Both the position numbers and the translations under genes were made by a program. A stretch of 64,000 nt of DNA from Gossypium raimondii (Eukaryota > Streptophyta > Magnoliopsida > Malvales > Malvaceae): the NCBI RefSeq assembly GCF_025698545.1, contig NC_068577.1:3133501-3197500 (forward strand), read 5' to 3'. The notes under the pieces were generated by a model, which ran no database searches, was not told the origin of the DNA, and saw only the letters and a list, made by a program, of their open reading frames with translations. Below are positions 54,582 through 64,000 of this stretch, piece after piece (the first letter of the stretch is position 1; every line of letters begins with the position of its first letter).

Positions 54582-57245
54582 ATGGCGAATTCCAAGGGGT
54601 CAACTAACATAAGAAATTTGATGTTTTCTGGCAAGCATGCCTTACTTCCTCCTAAAAGTCCATTTCCTACAGTGGCCTCAACATATAATGATAGTGCCCC
54701 CAACAATGTAATTGGATCAAAAGCGATTCAAAAACCTAGAGAAGGAAGTACATACCACCAGCGCACTTCCTCTGAAAGCCTTCTGATAGAGGAACAACCT
54801 TCTTGGCTTGATGATCTCCTTAATGAGCCAGAGACTCCTGTGCGCAGAGGAGGTCATCGACGCTCATCAAGTGACTCTTTTGCATATATTGATGTATCTA
54901 ATGGTCCTAGCCTAGATTATACAGCACAGGATAAGTATGGATATAAAAAGATGATTTCTGGACTTTCTTGGGCGTCTCAGGACTTTGATCACCACAATTG
55001 CAAAGATGGTCGGCTTAACTCTTTCCATGCTGATGTGAACTTAGTAAAGCAAAAGCATAGGGCATGGGATTCATCTTTGAATGTTGTGACTCATCCAAGT
55101 GGGCTTCCTTCTCTTAGAGAGAACACATTTGTTCAGAGTTTAGGATCATGTGCACCACAAGAACTAGAGCAAGCACAATCAACAGCAAATGGAAAACAAG
55201 ATTCAACTAAATCTGCCCCTATTGATGCAAAAGCTTCTTCTGAGAAAAAAGATAATTCTCATGCCAAGTCTTCTGCATCTGACAGTGACACGAAAAGAGC
55301 CAAGCAGTAAGTAGCTTGTTTCTGTTGTTCCACAAATGGGTGTAGTAATACTGTAGTAACATATTGTGCTCTCCTGGTTGTGAGGCCTGCTATGTTTTAA
55401 AAAAAAAACAAAAAAAAAATTTGTTGCTTGTGCTTGCATCAAAATCTCAGACTGTTGTCAATATCTTTTAAAAGTTACAGTTTATGACTTATTAGCTCAA
55501 GGAATACTGATAGTTACTTGTAATGCTGCTAATGTTGTTTGTGATTACTTTTGCCTATAATGATGAAATTGATAAGGAGCTAGTAAGTTAATTTCCAATG
55601 GGAGTTATAAATGATTCTAGGATATGAATCTGCAGGTTCACTAGGAATGATTGTTTGATTGGAGGTTTTTTGCAGTTGCATTCACTCTGTAGTTGTTTTG
55701 CATTTTTGGCCTTGTACCTTGGGTTCTTTGCTAGAATATGTTTTCTTTTGTTCTCAGTGGAATCATCTATCACATTCGTTCTATCCTTTTCTTTTTGTGC
55801 ATGGTGTTCAAGTTGATATATCTTTTATTAATAACTAGTGACTTTGATTTACTTTTGCTGTATGATTCTTGAAGCTTTTATCAAAATACTTAGTTAATAT
55901 ACTGATGCCTATGTTGGTAGAAATTGTTTAATTATGGTACTTTGTTATTGTCTATTGCAGGCAGTTTGCTCAACGCTCAAGAGTGCGTAAACTTCAGTAC
56001 ATAGCTGAGCTGGAAAGGAATGTACAAGCTTTGCAGGCAAGAGTTAGTCAAAACTGAAGTTTTTTTTTTTATCATATACTTACATTTGAAATTGACTTGA
56101 AGTTATGAATCAGTATACGCCATATAATAATAAAGTGTTAATTGTGTTTCTTATTTTATAGGCTGAAGGATCTGAAGTTTCAGCTGAGCTTGAATTTCTC
56201 AACCAACAGAATCTTATTCTTAGCATGGAGAACAAAGCTCTTACGCAACGTTTAGAGAGTTTAGCTCAAGAGCAGGCTATCAAATACCGTAAGTGCCTAA
56301 AGCATGACCTCTAAGGCTTTGATTAAATGTTATTTTCCTGCAGTACATATTGCATTTCACCTTTTTTTTCCCTTTCCCCTACCTTCTAATTATTTGTATG
56401 AGCTGTACTAATTGGCATCTTGAGGGATGATAAACCAGATAGGTTTCTGTATTCCACAAGCTGCTAATGAATATGCTTCAAAAGGAAACAACAATACAGG
56501 CAGTAGAAACTTTGACCAACAGAATTACCGAATAGTTGGTCTAAGATAGTTTGGGCATGAGTGGCTTGATAAACTAAGATTTGCTACTAAATTCTAGAAC
56601 GATTTGGGAGAAGGAAGAAGATATAAGAAGAAATTTGTATTAGAGATCACAGGTTTCGTTGGTCGTGATTTAGTTTATTACACTATTAAGGGATATAAAT
56701 GTCTTCTTGTGCTTTGTATGGGAGGAGTAAGGTATGTCTTGACTCATGAGTGACCGACTTTCACTTGTTTTACCTATAATGTTAGGAGGGAAAATATAGG
56801 GTGTCCGTGGTCCATGTTTTAATCTTTTTGTTTGGAAAAGTGATTTCCCCCTTTCTTGGGAGGCACAGGCTCCCTTGACAATGCATTGGATCTTCCAGAA
56901 GCATGAATTATTATGAGGGCCAATGTGTCTAAGAGGCCATCATTGATTTGTTTGTGATGAACATTAGTTATTTTATTTGGTTAAAACAAAGTTTTATAGA
57001 AGGAAAACTAAATCATGCAATCATTGTGCTCAGTTGAGCAGGAAGTATTGGAGAGGGAGATTGGTAGGCTACGAGTCTTGTACCAGCAGCAACAAAATCA
57101 ACAGCAACCGCAACAAAAGCAGCAATCATCTAGCCATCGACGCTCTAGCAGTAGAGATCTTGATTCCCAATTTGCAAACCTCTCTGTGAAGGAGAAAGAT
57201 ACTAGTTCCAGCCATGACACCGTCACCGGTCCACTCCGCATTTAA
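54582..57245 (+). CDS. bZIP transcription factor, group E (bZIP34/bZIP61-like)
   Basis: Nuclear DNA-binding regulator. Arabidopsis group E members bZIP34 and bZIP61 act in pollen and seedling development and prefer heterodimers (family knowledge). Coding exons: 54582-55306, 55961-56036, 56162-56288, 57034-57245; 380 codons, 379 aa. The N-terminal half is Ser-rich with [20 protein letters not shown] and [12 protein letters not shown] blocks. The basic region is [20 protein letters not shown] at about 239-258, followed by a leucine zipper ([47 protein letters not shown]) and a Gln-rich stretch. The C-terminus has [15 protein letters not shown]. The position usually held by the invariant bZIP Asn is Lys. 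The second coding intron appears to use a GC donor. ATG 54582 is chosen because the reading frame opens with MANSKG right after the leader splice. An upstream in-frame ATG at 54534 lies in the intron. Confidence 0.93.
56037..56161 (+). other. Probable GC-AG intron in the bZIP gene
   Basis: The exon 55961-56036 ends TTGCAG, followed by GCAAGA, and the next exon begins after TTATAG at 56161. Splicing at CAG|GC gives [13 protein letters not shown], the conserved zipper sequence. A GT lies six bases later (AGA|GTTAGT) and would insert Ala-Arg, shifting the heptad register by two residues. Confidence 0.7.
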
Positions 57246-58699
57246 ACATCTAATTTAGCCAGAGCTTTTTGTGCTAATACTTCAACCGGCGCTGCCATGC
57301 TGACCAAATTTGTTGTTTCCATTTGTGCGGGATAAAGCCAAGTTCATCTGGTCTTGGTTCCCTCCCTCTGCCTGATCTCCTCTTTATTTTCCGTCATATC
57401 TTACCCTTATTATTTTCCTTTCAGCCAATTAAATCTTCTTGTGCACCTGGTAGTCATTGCCGAAAATTCAATTTCTGGCACATGATTCACCTGAGGTGGT
57501 AAACATGAAGAACAGGTTCCCCTTCCTGTCTGTTCATCAGTGGTTATTGTGGTTTTGAAATTTTATCTGCTCCATTTTTCCTCCATTTTGAGTATCCACC
57601 CAGTGGATCCCACCTTATAGTGCAGAGATCTTTAGGCTGTTTAGATGCGCATTATATATAAAATGCAGTGGCAGGAAATTATTTCTTGTAAAATATTTTA
57701 AATCAAATCTGTCATATTTCTGGGTTCTGTTGGTTATAATTATTTGCCTGGTATTGCCCCTCAGCTTGAAGATATTTGGTGTTTACAGGTTTGCAATCAA
57801 GGAGCTGCCCTGGTAACATATAACTCCAAGAGTAGTTTCAACTACTCTATTTGTTTTTTACTAACTTGAGCTTACTTTTAATATGATTGTCATTACCAAC
57901 CTTACTAGAACGCAAATTCCTAGACAGACAGCTCATTTACGTTTCAGTTAATTCCGGACAGGCAGGACAGAAATTGGATTGTTTAAGAAAAAGAGGAACA
58001 GCCAATGTTATTTGCTCAGTTACTTTTGGATGGTAGGGTTAAGCATGTGAGTTGAAAGCGAAGCTTATGTGAAAGAAAGATGCTATTGCGTTCCAGGCTG
58101 GCCAGTGGTCACCCTTGCCCTACAACCATTATTGAGCTGTAAGGATGTTAACCCACGATCAAGCCCTTCTGCAAATTGCATGCTAGTTGTCATTTATATA
58201 CAAGAATCCGAGAAAGATGTTAGTTGTCTGTATGTTGCTCAGATTCTTCCTTTTCCTTGAACAGTCGTATCCGCCTATCCGGATATGGAGATATGATCTT
58301 TAAGTACATGAAATTTAAAAAAAAAAAGTAATTATACCCGTGTTTAATGCATACTTATATTGGACACACTCGAATCCAATGAAAACCAGGTTGGTTTTGC
58401 GTTCAAGTGTTTTTTTTTTTTGGATTAAGGTAATTTAGCTTTTGGTCATGTGTTTAAGGCTCGGGTTTCTTCAAGTCATTCGAATTCAGCCTCGGGTTTG
58501 GTTCGTGTTAGCCTACCAAAATTTCAGATTCTGACCAAAATTTACAAGCCTAAACCACAATCTTTCTAGCATTCACAATCAAGAGACAGAGTTCCAAACC
58601 GGGTAGGAACGTTTTCAAGTTCTTTTCACCTTTACTTTATAGCAAGTCTCAATGGAGCAAAGAAGAGTGGTTTTTGTGCAATTAGGAACTTGAATACTC
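57246..58699. other. Convergent bZIP/COBL6 intergenic region
   Basis: bZIP 3' UTR and COBL6 3' region with ordinary AT-rich sequence between. No gene, and no element ends recognised. A short reading frame at 58069-58260 has no recognisable motif. Confidence 0.5.
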
Positions 58700-61600
58700 T
58701 CACTGCTCAGCACATAATATTAGCAGCCACAAAGAGAAAAGGATGGTAGAAAAGCTCAATTGGGCACCAAGTTGTGCAGTATTAGGCAGCCTGGGGTACT
58801 GATCAGGAGGGGGCATAACGCATTCATCGCCATTGAAAAGAATCCTTCTAGGGAAACCCCATCCTTCTCTGAAAGTGAACATATCTGGATCTTTGAGTAG
58901 CAACATTTCTGTTTGAACATTTCCACTTTCACCTTCCTGCAGCAGCATGTCATTGTAATACTCAATCCCCCAAAATATCCCTGTATCATCTGCAATTTAG
59001 ATGCATCAAATGTTATGTAGGGTTAATATATAATTTGATCCTCAAGCTATTAACATTTTGTCACGCTGGGACCAAAAAGCAAAAAAGTTAGTATTTAGTC
59101 AAGTTCATCTCAAGTTTTAGTCGTTTTCAGTTTGGTTTATATGGATTTGAGGCTCAAGGTTTGGGAAATTTCAAGCTTGGGCTATCTTGGGTTAATTTTG
59201 GATTCAAATGGTTGACCTTTTATAGTTAAAACAAATTTGGCCGAGTTAGGGTTCAAATTGGTCAAGCTAGATTTTTGAATTCGGGTCACAAATTACCAGT
59301 CTAAATACTAGCAATATAGGGCTAATTTATGCATTAACCCTACATTATTGTATTACTAAAATTTTCCAATCCACAAATAAGTGGCATGGCATCAGCTGGA
59401 TGACTGAATGGACCTTCTATATAACTTACTGATCTGGCCATATTGGTTAAGTGGTTCATAGTTGAAGCTGAAAACTTGTATCAAGCTTTTCAAGTTGGGG
59501 TGCAATGCCACCAAGTTCCACTGGCTGTAATTCTTCAAGATATTCAGATTATTCACAGTTATCTTCACCCTCCAATAGTGTGTGTAACTTTGTTTCACAT
59601 GCCAATGAACTCGAATTGGGCACATATGCTGCGAGCACCTCACTAAAGATGGTGACTCCCGGTTCGAATCTTTTATTTGTTGCAACAACGACGGTGTTTC
59701 ACCAAATCTGTTCAAAAGTAGTCAGAACCAATGCAATTATAAGTATTCTTATGCAGCTTTAAGAAGAAATGTCCTCAAAGTTCGACAAAATTGCCAAGCC
59801 AAGTATGCATGCATGTTATGTATGTATGATTAAAGGAGGATTTACTTTAAACATTTTGCTCCAGCGAATCCTTATGCAGCCAATGTCCTCAAAATTCAAC
59901 TAACATGCAATGCCAAACATGCATGTGTGTATGTACATATTTATGCATGATGAAAGGAGGATTTACTTTACACATTTTGCTCCAGGTAATCCTTGGCAGC
60001 TGCAGCTGCACTTTGGACAAGGAACAATGGTGCTATTGTAGAATGCAGATAAGGATACACAGCACTTTGGAGAAGTAGATGCCAAAAATTGTGAGTACAT
60101 ACATGTCACATTCCATGTCCCTGCAATATATATACACATACATATTTATAGCAAGTTCAGTTCAGTCCAAGAAAAAAAAAGAGCCAAAACAACCAATAAA
60201 CAGTAATGATTAGTGTTAATGGTGAAAATATCAACATCGATTAAGCAATGGAAAGGGTTATGTATAATCTGGGAAGAACATACCAAGAGCTTGTGTCCAC
60301 CGACGACCTCCATCCGAACTATACTTACTTGGTGCAACCTGAACCGGTTTCGCACAGGTATATCCCGGAACTCCGATAGTGAAATTTTCCGGCATATGGA
60401 AGCCGGATTTATCAGTAGCGGCACTGGTACTCATCTGAAAGACGGCACCGAACTTAGATGGGTCTTGGATCATGGATGATAAGATGCCTCCTTTGCAACA
60501 ATTAGTAGTTTGCATGTTATAAGGGGCTCCAGGTAAAAGGTCAACAATGAAAGGGCTTTTTTCACAACAATGAGGCAATTGGCCACCTTTGAACCTTGAG
60601 CAGTTGCCTTGCTCAGTAGCTTCAGCTCCTTGCATGGCCCAAATCACCTCATCACCGGTCCAATCCCATCCCATTTTCCACCCAGGCTGCTCTATGTGGC
60701 GGTATAGTTGGAAATTAAGTATTGATACCTTCACCTGCAAATTTAACACCGATTAATGGGTGGTGATAACATTAATCCTTTATCTCTTGTTCAATGTCTA
60801 TGCTTGGAGATATATATATATATATACACTTTGCAAAGTGCACTTTCTTATGTGAAGTTTTAAGTTCAAATTAGTTGAAATATATTGGTGAGTGAAGAAA
60901 TCTTAGGAACCCAAGAAAGTGCACTTTTTTAAAAAAAAATTCACTATTTTAAATATAAAATATTTGTTTGTTATTATAAAAACATAATTAAATAAAAAAT
61001 TAGAATTCAATTTATTTCAAAAATTGCGACTTTTTAACTTGTACCCTAACCCCAATTGAGCTTAGTATGCTTCTTTTTCAAAAAAGACTTCTCCAGTCTC
61101 TTTCAATTTTAATTTCGAATTTGATCAAATTGGTCTCTCTCAAAAAAATTGGAGCAATATAATCTCCATCAATTTCGAAAGTGAACAACTAAAGACAGTT
61201 AATCATGACGTTAATGCCTTTCGTTAATTGTACACAATTTTGATTAGTATAATAACAAATTTAGCTTTCGATGTTTACATATTTTGCTATTTTGGCTTTA
61301 ATTCTAAAAATTTCAATAAATTCAGCCTCAACATTTACATAAATGTTGCAAGATAATTTTTTTAAATTAGGACCAAAATGACAAAATATGTAAACATCAA
61401 AAGCCAAATTTGTTACTATACTAATCAAAATTATGTACAATTGATAGAAGACATTAATGCCATGATTAATTGTCTTTAATTGCTCACTTTCAAAATTGAC
61501 AGGGATTAAATTGCTCCAAAATTCTTTTTTGAGAGGGACCAATTTGCTCAATTTTGAGATGGAGAGGGACTGGGGAGGTTTTTTTACCTTCTTTTTCATA

Positions 61601-62265
61601 CAATGACAATATTACCCCCTTTGAGTGATGACGTATAGGGCAACAATTGGATAAACAAGCCACCAGTTTGTGGACCCAATTGTACCCCGAAACTCAAGCC
61701 CTGACAAACAAATGTACATTCTTCTTACAACTACAAAAAAAGGGTAAAAAAAAGGACAGCGCAGGGAACACTAAACATGCATTGGACTGTAACATAACAG
61801 CTCTTCGAACTTCAAAGTTCAAACTTTAGAAGACATATATCATATTTTTTTTCACTGTTTCATTCAAAACCCCAAAAAATAAAAACTGAAATTTTTAATG
61901 GAAATTAAAAATGAAATCTGACATATATTGGAATATTGCAAAGAATTAATTGCTTGAGAATGAGAAACTTACATCATTAGAGCCAGGATTTGATTGCAAC
62001 AGATCCCATTTGATTGTTATGTTTCCATGAGGATCCAAAGGATCATATCCATCTGCATTTTTAATCAAAAATATATATAAAAAAATTAAACCCAGAAAAT
62101 AAAAAAAAAGGGGCAAAAGAGAATCAATTATATAAGAATATATATATATACAGACTTACATGAGGGTGAAACTGAGCTCAACAGAAAGAAGATGATGAAA
62201 GATGAGATAACATCAAATGATCTTTGAACAACAAAGTAAAAAGGGTTGATTTTCATAACTCCCAT
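58700..62265 (-). CDS. COBL6: COBRA-like protein 6 (GPI-anchored cell-wall protein)
   Basis: COBRA family: plant-specific GPI-anchored proteins that bind cellulose and guide its assembly at the cell surface. Exons: 62160-62265, 61973-62052, 60284-60734, 59967-60120, 59430-59707, 58700-58989. They sum to 453 codons (452 aa). A hydrophobic signal segment (FDVISSFIIFFLLSSVSPS) precedes YDPLDPHGNITIKWDLL. Further marks: YRHIEQPGWKMGWDW, GAEATEQGNCSRFKG, PHCCEKSPFIVDLLPGAPYN, NFTIGVPGYTC, TWNVTCMYSQF, and the family signature KCCVSLSAFYN. Then come MCPIRVHWHVK, NYSQWNLVALHPNL, VFSFNYEPL, DTGIFWGIEYYNDMLLQEG and FPRRILFNGDECVMPPPDQY. The tail SFSTILFSLWLLILCAEQ is a hydrophobic GPI-attachment signal. 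GVPGYTC and LLQEGESGNVQTE fit COBL6 better than COBRA or COBL4. Confidence 0.94.
59771..59998. repeat. Tandem duplication of about 114 bp covering the COBL6 exon 4 tail
   Basis: gtcctcaaag at 59771 and gtcctcaaaa at 59885 start two colinear copies. Both include aaaggaggatttacttta, then acattttgctccag and aatcctt. The right copy contains the real end of exon 4 and its splice donor. The left copy is a diverged duplicate lying in the intron. Confidence 0.85.
61081..61587. mobile_element. Foldback MITE (MULE-like) in COBL6 intron 2, about 507 bp
   Basis: Two arms of roughly 240 bp are inverted copies around a centre near 61330 (caacatttacataaatgttgc). For example, ctccatcaatttcgaaagtg on the left matches, in reverse complement, cactttcaaaattgacaggg on the right. 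Ends: AAAAAGACTTCTCCAGTC and GACTGGGGAGGTTTTTTTAC. Flanked by a perfect 11-bp direct repeat, CTTCTTTTTCA, at 61070-61080 and 61588-61598. Long arms and a 9-11 bp duplication suggest a Mutator-type MITE. It sits in the 1.2-kb intron 60735-61972. Confidence 0.8.
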
Positions 62266-63424
62266 TCTTCAACAAAATAAATTGCTTCTTTTTCTTTTTT
62301 TTGGGGTTTAAATTGTCACTAAAAAAATCACTAAAAAATGGGTTTTTTCTTCTTCTTCTTGTTTTGGTGTTTAAATGTGAGTGGCAAAAAAACAAAGAGG
62401 AAAAAAAGAGAAGATTAGAGAAGTGTTTTTCATTTGGTTTGACTGTTTAACCCTATTTGAGTGACTCTCAGCAAATAAGGTTTTCTTTTTTCTTTTTTTC
62501 TATAAAAATAAAAAATAAAATAGAGAAATAAATTGTAATTAATGCAGTGATAAATGTTCTTCTCGGATTTGCCAAATTTGGGTGCAAAGAATGCGTCTAT
62601 TTCTACTTTTATGATCTGTTCAACATTCAGATTTGATCCTTCACGTGTATTCTACATCCTCAATCCTCATATTTTCTGTTTTTTTTTTTTTAAACGATGT
62701 TATTATAAGTTTTGATAATATCAGCTTTTTATTATAGGATGCCTAGAATTATCAGTTACTCTCTTTTTAATAAATAGAAAGATAATACATTCTAATATAC
62801 TCGAATTCAATAGGTGTAACAATACCACGTATTATTATAACTTTGATCAAAATTCAGTAGGTGGACAAGAGTGTGTATATATATGTATGGATATAACATT
62901 TTATTTAGGGCCAATTGAGCTTATTCCACTTTTTGAGTCACCTTCAATGTTGGGCCATTGTTGTATCTTCTTTGGGTTTTTATTTTTAAAAGCAAGTAGG
63001 TCCAACCCTAAATTCTACTTTCATGGACTGAAATTTCTACAATTCTAAAGATATATGAAATTACGAAAAATGGGGGATAAATCTCAAACATATAAATTTT
63101 TAGAATGGTCAATGGATTTGATTAATTGATTGGAATTATATATATATAAGGTATGATTGAGTAATTTATTTCATTTATTATAAGAGTTGAAAATTGAAGA
63201 AATTAGGGAGGAAAGTTAACCATTATAACTATTAATTTTTTAAATGTAATTATATTCTATCAACCCTCGTTAAAAGATCACATTTTTTTAATTATGTAAG
63301 GATGTAATTATTATTCTAATAATTATTATTTTTATCTAAATACATTCTTAATCTATAATACGAAACGATAATTTTTATGCATAAAAAATAAAATTTTAAT
63401 TCTAAAATTCTCCCAAAATGACTC
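62266..63424. other. COBL6 promoter side and AT-rich intergenic DNA
   Basis: Pyrimidine/purine-rich leader sequence just upstream of the COBL6 ATG, then AT-rich DNA with a decayed SINE-like copy at about 62690-62850. No gene recognised. Confidence 0.4.
62690..62850 (-). repeat. tRNA-derived SINE-like repeat, copy 5 (decayed)
   Basis: Minus strand carries gaattcgagtatattagaat, gtattatctttctattta and aattctaggcatcctataat, matching the 3' body of copies 2 and 3. The tRNA-like 5' part is mostly lost. Its end is followed by an A run on the minus strand (a T run at about 62680-62690 on the plus strand), as expected for a retroposed tail. Confidence 0.45.
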
Positions 63425-64000
63425 TGTAACATCCTTAACCTTCATTCGTTATCGGAATAGGGTTACAGAGTATTATCAAACTTTACGAATTAAATACGGA
63501 CATTTCCCAACTTTTGTTACACATATTAAGAATCAATTATATAACACTCATATTGTCCCTTAGATGGACCTTCGAGGCCCAATATTCACCTTAAAAGTGA
63601 ATCAGGGACTAAACTGGGTACTCAGAGAATTTTTCCCAAAATTTTAAAAATTTTCTTAGAAGTAGGGGACACATGCTCGTGTCTCTGCCCGTGTGAACGA
63701 AAATAGGTCATTTTACAAGCCATATTTCTCACCCAATTTTGTGTCTATCTACAATCAACATTACATATATCAACAAGTCATAATTAGACATTCAAAACAA
63801 GCCAAAATAAGTGGCTAAACTCAACACACTACATATAAGCCATCATTAAACAAAATATCTATACATGTCATTATAACCAAAATCAAAACATTCAAAAATA
63901 CCGATAGAACCAATGGATAGTGTAATATATCTCCGACAAGCTTCCAACCCCATCAAGCTTTCGGTAATCTGAAAAGTAGAAGAAAACGAATACATAAGCA
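63425..64000. mobile_element. LTR start, cut by the window edge
   Basis: TGTAACATCC followed by ttcgttatcggaatagggtt resembles the head of the solo LTR at 47380 (TGTAACACC, then caccgaaatagggtacgagg). Downstream text with acatgctcgtgtctctgccc is common in plant gypsy LTRs. The other end lies outside the window, so whether it is solo or part of a full element cannot be told. Confidence 0.6.

Noticed and set aside
58069-58260. 63-codon open frame after the bZIP gene
   Set aside because: No motif, no splice or promoter context, and chance length for this composition.

Overview
This is a nuclear segment of a eudicot plant genome: AT-rich, with intron-split genes (mostly GT-AG, TA-rich introns) set among transposon-derived DNA. 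The mix of repeats, notably a ~3 kb TGTAACA...TGTTACA LTR and LTR text rich in 'cacgggc', resembles cotton (Gossypium, Malvaceae). That genus call is inference from memory; the sequence itself only establishes a eudicot.

Layout. 19-5759 (-): RECQL4A-type DNA helicase, running off the left edge, with a spliced leader to about 6.55 kb. 6.55-10.97 kb: repeats, including a 1,086-bp foldback Mutator-like element and a probable solo LTR. 10978-14641 (+): bifunctional thiamine enzyme TH1 (ThiD-ThiE). 14.6-16 kb: two Tourist-like MITEs with TTA/TAA target duplications, lying between convergent genes. 16054-18960 (-): group 1 SnRK2 kinase. 19-26.6 kb: repeat-rich, with a broken Ty1/copia fossil between two copies of a hAT-like repeat. 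26659-31992 (+): TM9SF/EMP70 membrane protein (TMN1-like). 34383-34820 (+): intronless plastid [2Fe-2S] ferredoxin with a G-box/I-box/TATA promoter. 36.2-36.6 kb: LINE tail. 38222-38618 (-): broken NADPH:quinone oxidoreductase copy. 39999-40072 (+): tRNA-Arg(TCG). 42053-44893 (+): CPSF73-I, the pre-mRNA 3'-end endonuclease. 45870-47246 (+): broken MRS2-3-like magnesium transporter. 47380-50417: complete solo LTR with a perfect CCTTT duplication. 52.99-57.25 kb (+): bZIP34/61-type transcription factor with a probable GC-AG intron. 58700-62265 (-): COBRA-like protein 6. 63425-64000: start of another LTR, cut by the window edge.

The genes are unrelated housekeeping, signalling and cell-wall genes, each with its own promoter. 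They do not form a cluster or pathway, and I found no defensible new multi-gene system. For the intron-split genes I rebuilt exon boundaries by hand. Exon lengths sum to whole codons for TH1 (568 aa), SnRK2 (354 aa), TM9SF (593 aa), CPSF73 (694 aa), bZIP (379 aa) and COBL6 (452 aa), which supports the models. The most interesting leftovers are the GC-AG intron, the exon-tail duplication in COBL6, two decayed host genes, and a tRNA-derived SINE-like family whose five copies all face the same way.
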